DNA of 33,955 bases from Saprospiraceae bacterium (lineage in GTDB: Bacteria > Bacteroidota > Bacteroidia > Chitinophagales > Saprospiraceae): NCBI GenBank assembly GCA_020436835.1, contig JAGQWZ010000288.1, positions 1 to 33,955 on the forward strand, in the 5' to 3' direction. Position 1 is the first letter of the stretch. The number at the start of each line of letters is the position of its first letter. Both the position numbers and the translations under genes were made by a program. Shown piece after piece: positions 8,653 to 19,134 of the stretch. The notes beneath the pieces were generated by a model. The model ran no database searches, was not told the origin of the DNA, and saw nothing but the letters and a program-made list of their open reading frames with translations.

Positions 8653-9782
8653 AAAAAGTACTGTTTATCGATCGGGATGGAACAATCATCGTGGAGCCGG
8701 AAGACACATTCCAGGTTGATTCAATGGAGCGACTGGAATTTTTGCCATCCGCTATTTCCAGCCTGAAGCAAATTGCTGGAGAACTGGATTTTGAATTAGT
8801 CATGGTTACCAATCAGGATGGACTGGGTACGGCTTCCTTCCCCGAAAAAGATTTTTGGCCTGCCCACAATCTAATGCTCAAAGTGCTGGCAGGAGAAGGA
8901 ATAGACTGGAGGGAAATTGTGATTGATCGCAGTTTTGCTGCTGATGATTCGCCGGATCGAAAGCCTGGAATTGGCCGGGTTAGACACTATTTGTCGGGAG
9001 ACTTTGATCTTGAAAGATCCTTTGTAATTGGTGACCGACTTACCGATATGATCTTTGCAAAAAATCTGGGATGCCACGGCATCTTTCTGGGTAAATCAGC
9101 CGATACCACGGAAGACTATCTTGCAGATTCCATGGACATGCAAAAGGTGATTGCACTGGAGACTGACTCCTGGCCGGATATTGTCCATTACCTAAAAAAT
9201 CTGGATCGACAAATCGTCAGCCGGAGAGAAACGAATGAGACGTCCATTGAAGTAGAATTAAACCTTGATGGTACGGGAAAAACATCAGTAGATACCGGAT
9301 TGCCATTTTTTGATCATATGCTGGATCAACTGGGAAAACATGGTGGTGTTGATCTTCGGATCCGCACTAAAGGAGATCTCCATATTGACGAACACCATAC
9401 TGTGGAAGATACTGCGTTGGCACTGGGAGAGACGTTCCTTAAGGCTCTGGGAAATAAGAGGGGAACCGAACGGTATGGATTTGCATTGCCAATGGACGAC
9501 TGTGAAGCCATGGTCACCCTCGATTTTGGCGGACGACCGTGGCTGATCTGGGATGTGGATTTCAAGCGGGAAAAGGTAGGAGATTTACCGACAGAGATGA
9601 TATTTCATTTTTTCAAATCGTTTTCCGACGCAGCTAAATGTAACCTCCATATAAAGGCGAGGGGAGAGAACGAACATCACAAGATCGAAGCCATTTTTAA
9701 GTCTTTTGCCAGATCTGTAAAACGGGCTGTGCGAAGAGATATGGATAATTTTGATTTACCATCTACTAAAGGTACTTTGTAA
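8649..9782 (+). CDS. hisB: Bifunctional histidinol-phosphatase / imidazoleglycerol-phosphate dehydratase (HisB)
   Basis: A fused enzyme of 377 aa. Residues 1 to about 165 are a HAD phosphatase (DRDGT with Asp8 and Asp10, then VTNQDGLGT, and IGDRLTDM) that dephosphorylates histidinol phosphate. From about residue 191 comes the dehydratase domain (FFDHMLDQLGKHG, DEHHTVEDTA, ENEHHKIEA), whose His/Glu clusters bind the two Mn ions. The start is TTG, overlapping the hisC stop as TTGA; no ATG fits, and KKVLFIDRDGT is the normal beginning of the phosphatase domain. The fusion is the same as in enterobacterial HisB. Confidence 0.95.
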   Translation: MKKVLFIDRDGTIIVEPEDTFQVDSMERLEFLPSAISSLKQIAGELDFELVMVTNQDGLGTASFPEKDFWPAHNLMLKVLAGEGIDWREIVIDRSFAADDSPDRKPGIGRVRHYLSGDFDLERSFVIGDRLTDMIFAKNLGCHGIFLGKSADTTEDYLADSMDMQKVIALETDSWPDIVHYLKNLDRQIVSRRETNETSIEVELNLDGTGKTSVDTGLPFFDHMLDQLGKHGGVDLRIRTKGDLHIDEHHTVEDTALALGETFLKALGNKRGTERYGFALPMDDCEAMVTLDFGGRPWLIWDVDFKREKVGDLPTEMIFHFFKSFSDAAKCNLHIKARGENEHHKIEAIFKSFARSVKRAVRRDMDNFDLPSTKGTL

Positions 9783-10369
9783 TGACGGTCGCCGTAATTG
9801 ATTATAATGCTGGAAATACGCGTTCGGTGTATTATGCTTTGCAGCGACTTGGAGTTGATGCACTCTTTACCAACGATCGTGAAAAGATTCTCAAAGCTGA
9901 TAAGGTCATTTTTCCCGGAGTGGGAGAGGCCAACAGTACAATGCGTTATTTGCGGAATAGCGGATTGGATCAATTAATTCCAAATCTGACTCAACCGGTG
10001 ATGGGAGTCTGTCTGGGAATGCAGTTAATGTGTCGATGGTCTGAAGAAAATGATACACGGTGTTTGGGGATTTTTGATGTGGATGTTCTGAGATTTAGAC
10101 CGACTGGAGGAGAGAAAGTTCCCCATATGGGATGGAACCAGATTTATGATTTGGATCCGCTGATGTTTGACGCCAAACTGGAACGGGAGTATACCTATTT
10201 TGTACACAGCTATTATATACCAAAGACTGATTTTACTTCTGCAACTTGTCATTATATTCACCCATTTTCCGCTGCAATCAGAAGGGATAATTTCTATGCA
10301 ACCCAATTTCACCCTGAAAAATCAGGACCGGTTGGCGCCAGCATCCTCCGGAAATTTCTCGACATCTAA
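9782..10369 (+). CDS. hisH: Imidazole glycerol phosphate synthase, glutaminase subunit (HisH)
   Basis: Class I glutamine amidotransferase of 195 aa. It supplies ammonia to HisF by hydrolysing glutamine. The catalytic triad is visible: Cys77 in GVCLGMQ, and His177 with Glu179 in FHPEKSG. The oxyanion segment FPGVGEA is present near residue 44. It overlaps the hisB stop by one base (TAATG) and is followed 9 nt later by hisA. Its partner hisF is two genes downstream. Confidence 0.97.
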   Translation: MTVAVIDYNAGNTRSVYYALQRLGVDALFTNDREKILKADKVIFPGVGEANSTMRYLRNSGLDQLIPNLTQPVMGVCLGMQLMCRWSEENDTRCLGIFDVDVLRFRPTGGEKVPHMGWNQIYDLDPLMFDAKLEREYTYFVHSYYIPKTDFTSATCHYIHPFSAAIRRDNFYATQFHPEKSGPVGASILRKFLDI

Positions 10370-10378
10370 AACTGCAAG

Positions 10379-11095
10379 ATGAATATCATACCTGCAATCG
10401 ATATTATTGATGGAAAGTGTGTCCGTTTGAAACAAGGTCTTTATGACCAGAAAACAGTGTATCATGAAGAACCTGTTGAAGTGGCAAAGATGTTTGCCGA
10501 TCACGGCATCACCCATTTGCATTTGGTCGATCTGGATGGAGCCAAAGCCAGTAAGGTCATTAATCACCGGGTTCTTGAAGAGATTGCCAGGGTTACGGAG
10601 CTTATAATAGACTGGGGTGGAGGCATAAAGTCGGAGGAAGATCTTCGTATTGTCTTTTCCAGTGGGGCCAGGCAAGCAACAGTTGGTAGCATTGCAGCTG
10701 AAAAGCCTTCGCTCTTTCATGAATGGCTGGAGATTTTTGGCGCTGATCGCCTAATTCTCGGTGCCGATCTGAAAAAGGGAATGGTGGCAACCAGAGGGTG
10801 GGAGGAGACAGCCACTTTAAATTGGCAGGAATTTTTTCAGATGCATGTGCAAAAAGGAGTTCGCACGATTATTTCAACAGACGTAGCCAGGGATGGCATG
10901 TTGCTTGGTCCTGCGAATGTACTGTACCAGGAGATGCTGGCGGCATATCCCGGTATCAATTTGATTGCAAGTGGTGGAATAGCGTCCGTTGATGATTTGC
11001 ACAGCTTACGGGAAATAGGCTGTTTTGCAGCTATTGTGGGTAAGGCAATCTATGAACAAAAGATTTCGTTGACCCAAATTCAAGCTTTCTTGTAA
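10379..11095 (+). CDS. hisA: ProFAR isomerase (HisA)
   Basis: A TIM-barrel sugar isomerase of 238 aa that converts ProFAR to PRFAR. Catalytic Asp8 ([10 protein letters not shown]) and Asp130 (LGADLKKG) lie in the two halves of the barrel. Phosphate-binding glycine motifs are at WGGGIKS and ASGGIAS. It lies 9 nt after hisH and overlaps hisF by one base. Length and motifs are typical. Confidence 0.97.
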   Translation: MNIIPAIDIIDGKCVRLKQGLYDQKTVYHEEPVEVAKMFADHGITHLHLVDLDGAKASKVINHRVLEEIARVTELIIDWGGGIKSEEDLRIVFSSGARQATVGSIAAEKPSLFHEWLEIFGADRLILGADLKKGMVATRGWEETATLNWQEFFQMHVQKGVRTIISTDVARDGMLLGPANVLYQEMLAAYPGINLIASGGIASVDDLHSLREIGCFAAIVGKAIYEQKISLTQIQAFL

Positions 11096-11847
11096 TGCTG
11101 GCAAAAAGAATTATACCGTGCCTTGATGTAAAAGACGGTCGAACCGTCAAAGGCATCAACTTCGAACAGTTGAGAGATGCCGGTGATCCGGTGGAACTGG
11201 GGAAACTCTACAGTGATCAGGGGGCAGATGAACTGGTGTTTCTTGACATCACAGCTACCAAGGAAAAACGAAGAACACTTGCTGCCCTTGCCGATCGGGT
11301 CGCTCACCATTTGAATATTCCCTTTACCATTGGTGGCGGTATTGGAAGTGTGGAAGATGTTGATCTCCTGTTGAATCACGGTGCGGATAAAGTAAGTGTG
11401 AATTCTTCAATCGTACGCCGGCCCGAGCTTATTGACGAACTGGCCAGGGAATTTGGCAGTCAGTGCATTGTGGCCGCAATTGATGCCAGATTGCTCGAAG
11501 ATCAATGGATGGTACATGTGGCGGGTGGTACGATTCCAACCGATAAAGAACTCTTTCAGTGGGCAAAAGAAGCTCAGGAACGGGGTGCAGGAGAAATCCT
11601 CTTCACTTCGATGAATCATGATGGCACGAAAAATGGATTTGCCCTGACTCCCTTGAAAAAGATGTGTTCCATGCTTTCAATCCCGGTGATTGCCAGTGGA
11701 GGGGCTGGAACGATAGATCACTTTTATGAGGTTTTTCACTATGCTGAAGCAGATGCCGGATTGGCAGCAAGTATATTTCATTTTCAGGAAATACCTATTC
11801 CGGAGCTCAAGGACAATCTCCGGAGTCGTGGAATAGTGATCAGATAA
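11095..11847 (+). CDS. hisF: Imidazole glycerol phosphate synthase, cyclase subunit (HisF)
   Basis: A TIM-barrel cyclase of 250 aa. It joins ammonia from HisH to PRFAR, giving imidazole glycerol phosphate and AICAR. Catalytic Asp11 (IPCLDVKDG) and Asp130 (AAIDARL) are present, with glycine loops TIGGGIGS and ASGGAGT. The ATG overlaps the hisA stop (TAATG). hisIE follows after 9 nt. Confidence 0.97.
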   Translation: MLAKRIIPCLDVKDGRTVKGINFEQLRDAGDPVELGKLYSDQGADELVFLDITATKEKRRTLAALADRVAHHLNIPFTIGGGIGSVEDVDLLLNHGADKVSVNSSIVRRPELIDELAREFGSQCIVAAIDARLLEDQWMVHVAGGTIPTDKELFQWAKEAQERGAGEILFTSMNHDGTKNGFALTPLKKMCSMLSIPVIASGGAGTIDHFYEVFHYAEADAGLAASIFHFQEIPIPELKDNLRSRGIVIR

Positions 11848-11856
11848 AATTTAGCT

Positions 11857-12471
11857 ATGCAGATAACACTAGAGAACATGGATCAGATTGATTTCGCTAA
11901 AGGAGATGGTCTGGTACCGGCAATCATTCAGGACAGGGATTCGGGAAGGGTGCTCATGCTCGGGTATATGGATCCTGCGGCACTACGTAGAACTTTTGAA
12001 CTGCAGCAAGTGACTTTTTATAGCAGGAGTAAAGAACGGCTGTGGACCAAAGGGGAAACCTCCGGCAATTACCTCCGGCTGGACCAGGTAGAATTGGATT
12101 GTGACGCGGATACACTTTTGATTCAGGCGCTACCGCAAGGACCCGTGTGCCATACCGGTGATCCGACTTGTTTTGGGAAATCTTTTACCGGGATCTCTTT
12201 CTTAACATATTTAGAGGACGTGATTGATCAAAGACACAGTCAACCTTCAGAGCAGAGTTACACCAGTAGTCTCTTTCAGAGAGGTATTGATAAAATCGCC
12301 CAGAAAGTGGGTGAAGAAGCGGTGGAAGTTGTGATTGCATCGAAGAATGAAGACGAGGATTTGCTACTGGGAGAACTGGCCGATCTGACCTACCATCTGC
12401 TCGTCTTGTTGAGAGCCAAAAACATTAAGCTAGGTGATGTGTTGAAGGTACTGGAAGACCGTCATCAATAA
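11857..12471 (+). CDS. hisI: Bifunctional phosphoribosyl-AMP cyclohydrolase / phosphoribosyl-ATP pyrophosphatase (HisIE)
   Basis: A 204-aa fusion for steps 2 and 3 of the pathway. The HisI part (about 1-115) has FYSRSKERLWTKGETSGN, the metal-binding DCDADT and cysteines in GPVCHTGDPTCFG. The HisE part (about 130-204) has the helical QKVGEEAVEVVIAS and LADLTYHLLVLL typical of MazG-like pyrophosphatases. It is the last gene of the operon. Confidence 0.96.
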   Translation: MQITLENMDQIDFAKGDGLVPAIIQDRDSGRVLMLGYMDPAALRRTFELQQVTFYSRSKERLWTKGETSGNYLRLDQVELDCDADTLLIQALPQGPVCHTGDPTCFGKSFTGISFLTYLEDVIDQRHSQPSEQSYTSSLFQRGIDKIAQKVGEEAVEVVIASKNEDEDLLLGELADLTYHLLVLLRAKNIKLGDVLKVLEDRHQ

Positions 12472-12490
12472 TTGGTAATTCTCAACTATT

Positions 12491-12517
12491 ATCACTATTT
12501 TCTAACGTCATAGTGAT
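12491..12517. repeat. Inverted repeat after the his operon
   Basis: ATCACTAT (12491-12498) and ATAGTGAT (12510-12517) form a perfect 8-bp stem with an 11-nt loop, 20 nt after the hisIE stop. No T-run follows, so it may be a weak or factor-dependent end of the his transcript, or an operator before gltB. Confidence 0.4.
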
Positions 12518-12576
12518 GCAACCAGTGACTTTAATCGAATGCTAATATTATAGCTATTCATTGAATTCATTTTTAT

Positions 12577-12584
12577 TATTTTTG
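12577..12584 (+). promoter_or_regulatory. -7 box of the gltB promoter
   Basis: TATTTTTG fits TAnnTTTG and lies 22 nt before the gltB ATG. The -33 region is not convincing. It suggests that gltBD have their own promoter after the his operon. Confidence 0.4.
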
Positions 12585-12606
12585 CTGTTCGCTTAAAAAT
12601 TTCGTA

Positions 12607-15600
12607 ATGACATTAAATTCCTCACAAGGAAAGGGACTTCATGTTCCTTCTCTCGAAAAAGATTCCTGCGGAACCGGTCTCATTGCCAATTTGAATGGTA
12701 TTAAGAGCCATAAGATCATCGACGATGCATTGACAATGTTGCACAATATGGAACATCGTGGTGCTTGTGGCTGTGAGCCCAACACGGGAGACGGAGCTGG
12801 TATTTTGATTCAGACGCCGCATGATTTCTTCGTAAAGAAGTGCCGTGAAGCAGGTTTCGATCTGCCGGACTATGGTGAATATGGGGTTGGGATGGTTTTC
12901 TTCCCGAAGGAGAAGAATTTGATGTCCCAATGCCGGGTATTATTCAATGACTATATTGACGAACAAGGATTTGAACTCCTGGGTTATCGAAAGGTTCCAA
13001 CTGATAATGAGGATCTCGGAGAATCCGCTATTTCAGTCGAACCTCGAATTGAGCAGGTGTTTGTGAAACCTAAAACTGCCCTTGATCGTCGGCAATTGGA
13101 GCGTAGATTGCACGTACTACGAAAATTTGCCACCCATAATATTCATAAGACCTTTCCTCAGACAGCTGATCACTTTTATCTTTGTTCGTTCTCCTATAAG
13201 ACGATCGTCTACAAAGGACAACTTACTACCGGACAGGTTCGAACCTATTATCCTGATCTGCAAAACGAAGACTGCACCTCTGGCATCGCATTGATTCACT
13301 CCCGGTTTTCAACGAATACGGTTCCTAAATGGAAATTAGCCCAACCCTTTCGGTATGTGGCCCATAACGGTGAGATCAATACTATACAAGGCAATATCAA
13401 CTGGTGGAAATCAAAGGAGTTTCTCTTGAAATCCGAGCATTTTACCGAGATTGAGTTAGAAAAGCTAAAGCCGATCATTGGTCCGAGTCTTTCCGATTCA
13501 GGTTCTTTTGATAACATATTAGAATTTTTAGTACTGAGTGGTCGATCAATGCCTCATGCCCTAATGATGATGATTCCCGAAGCCTGGGAACATGATCCAC
13601 ATATGGAAGAGTATAAAAAGGCCTTCTACGAGTATCATAGCAATTTGATGGAGCCCTGGGATGGACCGGCTTCGATAGTTTTTACGGACGGTATCTTAGT
13701 GGGTGCCACCCTGGACCGGAATGGATTGAGACCGTCCCGTTATTTGCTTACTGAAGACAATACACTGATTGTAGCTTCTGAGGCTGGTGTTCTGCCCGTT
13801 GATCCTGCTACGGTCGTTTTCAAAGGCCGGCTTCAGCCAGGTAAGATGCTGATTGCCGATATGGATGAAAAGAGAGTAATTGGTGACGAGGAGTTGAAAA
13901 AGATTATTTGCCTGAATTCACCATACAAAGATTGGCTGGATGAGGGAAGAATTACCTTAAAGGATCTTCCTCCTCAGATACCGGCTTCGATCGGATATGA
14001 TGACAATACGCTTTTGCGTTTGCAACAACTGCATGGTTTCACTCGTGAAGATCTTAAAGTCATTATCGGACCAATGATTAAAGAGGGGACCGATCCAATT
14101 GGATCGATGGGTACCGATACGCCGCTGGCTGTCTTATCCCATCAATCACAACATCTTGCCAACTACTTCAAGCAACTTTTTGCCCAGGTAACCAATCCTC
14201 CCATTGATCCGATACGGGAACGAGATGTGATGTCCCTGTTCAGCCGTTTGGGTAGTTCGGAGAATATTCTACACCCAGGTGCGGAGCAAGCCAAATTTAT
14301 TCACCTGGAAAAACCCATCTTGACTAATGAACAATTAAATAAATTAAAGCATCTCAACCATCCGGATTTCAAATCAGGTAATATTGATATCGTATTCCGC
14401 GCAGATGGTCAGTCCGGCAGGTTGGTAGCCGCCCTCGATAATATTTGCGCGGCCGCGGAAGATCTGGTGCAGAATGGTTGTAATGTGTTAATACTAAGTG
14501 ACAAAGCAGCAGATGCTTTTCATGCACCAATCCCTTCACTACTCGCTGTGGGTGCAATCCACCATCATCTTATTAAGGTGGGCTTACGCACAAAAACCTC
14601 CCTGGTTTTGGAGGCAGGTGACGTTCGCGAAACACATCATTTTGCTACCTTGATCGGTTATGGTGCCAATGCAGTGAATCCATATTTGACTTTTGCTACG
14701 ATTGATGGTCTGAGAAGAAAGAGGTTTTTTGAAGGTTCGTCAAGTTCAGATGATCTGATAGGAGTCTACCTTAAAGCTACGGGAAAGGGACTGTTGAAAA
14801 TCATGTCAAAAATCGGGATCTCGACCTTGCAGTCATATCACGGAGCCCAAATTTTTGAAATTCTGGGTTTGAACAGAGATGTGGTAGAAAGGTGTTTTAA
14901 AGGATCTATTTCCCGGATAGAAGGGTTAGGTTTTGATGAGATAGCCCGGGAATCGCTGCAAAAACACAGGATCGCCTTCCCTCAGAATCTTACTACTCCG
15001 GTTGATCTGGAGGTTGGAGGAGTATATCAGTGGAAACAACGTGGTGAGACCCACTTATTTAATCCTCAGACGATTCATTTACTTCAATACTCGACTAAAA
15101 GAGCAGATTTCAATCTGTTTAAGAAATATAGTGCACTCATTGATGAACAATCAGAAAAAGCACTGACTCTCCGCGGTTTGCTCACTTTTAGAAAGGGAAA
15201 GAGCATTCCCCTGGACGAAGTAGAGCCGGTAGAGAATATTTTGAAGAGGTTTGCAACCGGAGCTATGTCCTTTGGTTCGATCTCTCACGAAGCACACACC
15301 ACTCTTGCCATTGCGATGAACAGAATTGGAGGAAGGAGCAACAGTGGAGAGGGAGGTGAAGATGAGATCCGGTTTAAGAAGAAGGAAAACGGTGATTTGG
15401 AAAGGTCTGCGATAAAGCAGGTAGCCTCGGGTAGATTTGGTGTGACCAGCTATTATCTGGCCAATGCAGATGAACTGCAGATAAAAATGGCTCAGGGCGC
15501 TAAACCTGGTGAGGGAGGACAATTGCCGGGACATAAGGTAGATGACTGGATAGCACGAGTAAGGCACTCGACACCAGGAGTGGGCTTGATTTCTCCACCT

Positions 15601-17139
15601 CCGCACCATGATATCTATTCGATCGAAGATCTGGCCCAGTTGATCTTTGATCTGAAAAACGCCAATCGTAAAGCAAGAATTAACGTAAAACTGGTTAGTA
15701 AAGCCGGTGTTGGGATTATTGCATCCGGAGTAGCCAAAGCACATGCTGATGCAATTCTAATATCAGGGCATGATGGTGGCACCGGCGCTTCTCCGATTAC
15801 ATCCATTAAGCATGCGGGGCTGCCCTGGGAATTAGGACTTGCCGAATCACACCAGGTTCTGGTAAAAAACAAGTTGAGAGACCGGGTGGTATTACAGACG
15901 GATGGACAGATCCGCACCGGCAGGGATCTCGCTATTGCCACATTACTGGGAGCGGAAGAATGGGGTATTGCAACGGCTGCCCTGGTAGTGGAAGGGTGCA
16001 TATTGATGCGCAAGTGTCATCTAAACACCTGTCCGGTAGGTATTGCCACCCAGGATAAGGAGCTGCGCAAGCGTTTCACCGGTGATCCTCAACACGTGAT
16101 CAACTTTTTCACCTTCCTGGCGGAGGAACTCCGTGAAATAATGGCGGAACTTGGATTCCGGAAGGTAACCGATATGGTAGGAAAGGTAGAGATGCTGAAG
16201 ATGAAAAAGGACATCAATCACTGGAAATATCGCCATCTCGATCTAAGTCCGATTCTTTACAAAGAACCGGCCGGAGAAGAGGTAGGTCAGTGCAAAATGA
16301 TTGAACAGGATCATGGTATTGCCGATGTACTCGATCGCAAATTGATCGAGCACTCTCGACTGACTTTGCAGGCCGGTCATGCAATCTCTGGTGTTTTCCC
16401 GATTAAAAATACCGATCGGGCCGTTGGAGCGATGTTGTCGAATGAAATCAGCAAGGAGTATGGAGGAGACGGACTTCCGGATGGTACGATCGAGTATCGG
16501 TTCCGTGGGTCGGCTGGTCAGAGTTTTGGTGCATTTGTGGCTCCCGGGGTTCAGTTTACCCTGGAAGGTGAGTCAAACGACTACTTTGGGAAGGGCCTGT
16601 CCGGTGGAAGGCTGATTGTAACACCGGATCGAGATGCCAAGTATCAACCAGATAAAAACATCATCATCGGTAATGTCGCATTGTATGGTGCCACCAATGG
16701 TGAGGCATATATCCATGGAATGGCGGGAGAGCGCTTTGCCGTGCGAAACTCGGGAGTTCGGGCTGTTGTAGAAGGTGTAGGAGATCATGGTTGTGAATAT
16801 ATGACAGGTGGAATTGTGGTGAATCTGGGATCATGGGGCCGTAACTTCGCTGCCGGTATGAGCGGTGGTGTGGCATACATTTATGATCCGGCCCAGAATT
16901 TTAACGAATCATGCAATATGGAAATGATTGAATTGGAGGAGCCATCACTCGATGATTTGGAAGAGGCCCGTAGTCTGATCCGCAATCATTTCAGGCATAC
17001 CAGCAGTGCCCTGGCGCTGGGAATTCTTACGGATTGGGATTCCGAAGCCAAACATTTTATTAAAGTAATGCCAAAAGACTATAAGGCTGTTTTGCTTAAG
17101 AAACAACTGGCAGAAACAGAAAAAGTCAAAGTAGGTTAG
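12607..17139 (+). CDS. gltB: Glutamate synthase large subunit (GltB)
   Basis: Transfers the amide of glutamine to 2-oxoglutarate, giving two glutamates. It has 1510 aa, normal for the bacterial NADPH type. A ~20-residue propeptide precedes the catalytic Cys21 (KDSCGTGL) of the class II amidotransferase domain. Then come the central domain, the FMN-binding synthase domain ([37 protein letters not shown]), the 3Fe-4S cysteines at about 1131-1142 ([12 protein letters not shown]), and the C-terminal G-x-x-G-rich beta-helix ([21 protein letters not shown]). gltD follows after 20 nt. GltB needs electrons from GltD, which appears interrupted here. Confidence 0.97.
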   Translation: MTLNSSQGKGLHVPSLEKDSCGTGLIANLNGIKSHKIIDDALTMLHNMEHRGACGCEPNTGDGAGILIQTPHDFFVKKCREAGFDLPDYGEYGVGMVFFPKEKNLMSQCRVLFNDYIDEQGFELLGYRKVPTDNEDLGESAISVEPRIEQVFVKPKTALDRRQLERRLHVLRKFATHNIHKTFPQTADHFYLCSFSYKTIVYKGQLTTGQVRTYYPDLQNEDCTSGIALIHSRFSTNTVPKWKLAQPFRYVAHNGEINTIQGNINWWKSKEFLLKSEHFTEIELEKLKPIIGPSLSDSGSFDNILEFLVLSGRSMPHALMMMIPEAWEHDPHMEEYKKAFYEYHSNLMEPWDGPASIVFTDGILVGATLDRNGLRPSRYLLTEDNTLIVASEAGVLPVDPATVVFKGRLQPGKMLIADMDEKRVIGDEELKKIICLNSPYKDWLDEGRITLKDLPPQIPASIGYDDNTLLRLQQLHGFTREDLKVIIGPMIKEGTDPIGSMGTDTPLAVLSHQSQHLANYFKQLFAQVTNPPIDPIRERDVMSLFSRLGSSENILHPGAEQAKFIHLEKPILTNEQLNKLKHLNHPDFKSGNIDIVFRADGQSGRLVAALDNICAAAEDLVQNGCNVLILSDKAADAFHAPIPSLLAVGAIHHHLIKVGLRTKTSLVLEAGDVRETHHFATLIGYGANAVNPYLTFATIDGLRRKRFFEGSSSSDDLIGVYLKATGKGLLKIMSKIGISTLQSYHGAQIFEILGLNRDVVERCFKGSISRIEGLGFDEIARESLQKHRIAFPQNLTTPVDLEVGGVYQWKQRGETHLFNPQTIHLLQYSTKRADFNLFKKYSALIDEQSEKALTLRGLLTFRKGKSIPLDEVEPVENILKRFATGAMSFGSISHEAHTTLAIAMNRIGGRSNSGEGGEDEIRFKKKENGDLERSAIKQVASGRFGVTSYYLANADELQIKMAQGAKPGEGGQLPGHKVDDWIARVRHSTPGVGLISPPPHHDIYSIEDLAQLIFDLKNANRKARINVKLVSKAGVGIIASGVAKAHADAILISGHDGGTGASPITSIKHAGLPWELGLAESHQVLVKNKLRDRVVLQTDGQIRTGRDLAIATLLGAEEWGIATAALVVEGCILMRKCHLNTCPVGIATQDKELRKRFTGDPQHVINFFTFLAEELREIMAELGFRKVTDMVGKVEMLKMKKDINHWKYRHLDLSPILYKEPAGEEVGQCKMIEQDHGIADVLDRKLIEHSRLTLQAGHAISGVFPIKNTDRAVGAMLSNEISKEYGGDGLPDGTIEYRFRGSAGQSFGAFVAPGVQFTLEGESNDYFGKGLSGGRLIVTPDRDAKYQPDKNIIIGNVALYGATNGEAYIHGMAGERFAVRNSGVRAVVEGVGDHGCEYMTGGIVVNLGSWGRNFAAGMSGGVAYIYDPAQNFNESCNMEMIELEEPSLDDLEEARSLIRNHFRHTSSALALGILTDWDSEAKHFIKVMPKDYKAVLLKKQLAETEKVKVG

Positions 17140-17159
17140 TATTTAAATATCACAAGAGA

Positions 17160-18632
17160 ATGGGAGATCCAAAGGGCTTTATGAAAGCCACGAGAGAGTT
17201 GCCTAAGTCGAGGCCGCCAGAAGAACGAATCGATGATTACAGGGAAATATATTTACCGTTCCCAATTGAAAAAACGGTCGTACAGGCTGCACGTTGTATG
17301 GATTGCGGGATACCTTTTTGTCATAGTGGTTGTCCCCTGGGAAACATTATTCCCGAATTCAATGATGCTGTCTACCGTGAAGATTGGTTATTGGCCTATG
17401 AGATCTTAGCCTCGACAAATAACTTTCCCGAATTTACCGGCCGGATTTGACCGGCTCCTTGCGAAACGGCTTGTGTACTGGGTATTAATCAACCGGCAGT
17501 GGCCATCGAGCACATCGAAAAGAGTATAATCGAGCAAGCTTTTGAAAGAGGACTGGTTAAGCCCAATCCTCCTGGTGAAAGAACAGGCAAGAAGGTGGCT
17601 GTCATTGGTTCTGGACCGGCTGGACTTGCTGCGGCCGCTCAACTCAACCGAGCTGGCCATCTGGTGACGGTCTTTGAACGAAAAAATCGCATCGGAGGCC
17701 TCTTGAGGTATGGTATTCCTGACTTTAAGCTTGAAAAAAATGTGATCGACCGCAGATTGGCAGTGATGGAGGCGGAAGGGATCAAGTTTCAGACCAATGC
17801 AAATGTGGGAGAAAATATATCAGTAGATCTGTTAAAGAAAGATTTTGATGCCATCTGCCTTTGCGGTGGATCTACCATACCAAGAGATTTGAATATCCCA
17901 GGCAGAGAACTGAATGGGGTGCATTTTGCCATGGAATTCCTGGAACAGAATAATCGACGGGTAGCCGGAGATAAAATTAATCCAGCCGAAGAAATCATGG
18001 CCACCGGAAAACATGTAATTGTGATCGGTGGTGGGGATACCGGATCCGATTGTGTAGGAACGTCAAATCGTCACCGGGCGGAAAGTATTACCCAAATCGA
18101 ACTTCTTTCCAAACCGCCGGATAGCCGAGCTGAAGAAACACCCTGGCCACTTTGGCCGATGATGTTGCGCACTTCCTCTTCCCATGAGGAGGGAGCCGAC
18201 CGGTTTTGGGCCGTATTGACCAAATCCTTTCACGGTGATGCTGATGGTAATGTCAAATCTCTTAAAGTGGTAGATATTGCGTGGACTACCGATCAGATTA
18301 CGGGCCGATCCGGATTTAAAGAAGTGGAGGGCACAGAGCGTGATCTTCCATGTGATCTTGCCCTGTTGGCGATAGGATACTTACATCCTCAACATACGGG
18401 TCTCTTGGATAAACTGGGAATAGAGTACGATGAGCGGGGTAATGTCAAGGCTAATAACTATCAAACAAACATTGAGAATATCTTCTCTGCCGGTGATATG
18501 CGGAGAGGTCAGAGTTTGGTGGTTTGGGCTATTTCAGAGGGAAGAGAGGCAGCCAGAGCTATTGATATCTTTCTCATGGGTAAGTCAACGCTCGAAGGCA
18601 AAGCAGTCTCACCGCTCGCCATCGAAGAATAG
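17160..18632 (+). pseudogene. gltD: Glutamate synthase small subunit gene interrupted by an in-frame TGA at a conserved cysteine (GltD)
   Basis: The frame encodes 490 aa, the normal GltD length, except that codon 97 (17448-17450) is TGA. In GltD the motif here reads G-R-I-C-P-A-P-C-E; this gene reads G-R-I-stop-P-A-P-C-E-T-A-C, so the stop replaces one Fe-S ligand. All else is intact: cysteines 46, 49, 54, 58, 101 and 105, the FAD fold VAVIGSGPAGLAAAAQL, the NADPH fold VIVIGGGDTGSDCVG, and the C-terminal SAGDMRRGQSLVVWA. The frame is not shifted. TGA ends several normal-length genes nearby, so the code is standard. Most likely this is a recent TGC or TGT to TGA change or a sequencing error; selenocysteine or readthrough is less likely. 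If real, the 96-aa product would be inactive. An internal GTG at 17499 could start a 377-aa piece without the Fe-S region, but it falls in the middle of the conserved domain. Confidence 0.85.
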
Positions 18633-19134
18633 GTAATTTCATTCTCATCAGACTTCGCTTCAGTCAGGAGATAGAAAGTACGTTTCTGAGTTTCACAAAT
18701 GCAGGGATGAGAAACAAAACATGTGACAATTTAGAGGATCCAGAGTATTATCGGTTGAAATTTCTATTCTGCTAAGTTCGTCTTCTGAAAATTATATTTG
18801 GTTCAGTCATATCGCTCATTCAGAATGCTAATGACAATTCTGGCTTATTTTCCTTTGTCTGTTAGTATCAGCTCCGATACTTTTATATCGATGTAGAGAA
18901 TTTCCCTAACGAAATATTAATTAGGATATGTTGCTTATTTCCTTTATCACGTTGTTTCTGGTCACAAGAAATAGAAATAAATCTGTGCTGGGTGTTATTG
19001 GGGCTCCAAACCGGACACCAATGCAGAAGTTGGATGCGATTATAAGGCAAAAGGTCGCTGACAGGAATTTATTTTAATTGGATCAGTTTGGTGACATTCT
19101 CTCCAGATTCTTAAACTTTTGAAAACGGGAATAG
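18633..19134. other. Intergenic stretch without a recognisable gene
   Basis: About 500 AT-rich bases. A 49-codon frame at 18928-19077 has no recognisable features. I see no clear terminator for gltD, no TAnnTTTG box with exact match, and no RNA-like fold. Confidence 0.4.

Noticed and set aside
15151..15744. Long minus-strand ORF (197 codons) inside gltB
   Set aside because: It lies wholly opposite a highly conserved part of gltB, has no recognisable motif, and is explained by codon composition of the sense strand.
17448..17450. Alternative genetic code (TGA as Trp or Gly)
   Set aside because: hisD, hisC, rpsO, the permease gene, the mannonate dehydratase-like gene and the DAHP synthase-mutase gene all end at TGA with normal family length.
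17499..18632. GltD C-terminal part as an independent gene starting at GTG 17499
   Set aside because: The GTG is an internal Val codon in the conserved segment after the TGA. The frame upstream of it is clearly GltD, so this is one interrupted gene.
18928..19077. 49-codon ORF between gltD and the Tat aminotransferase
   Set aside because: Composition is unremarkable, there is no domain or promoter box, and the region looks like ordinary AT-rich spacer.
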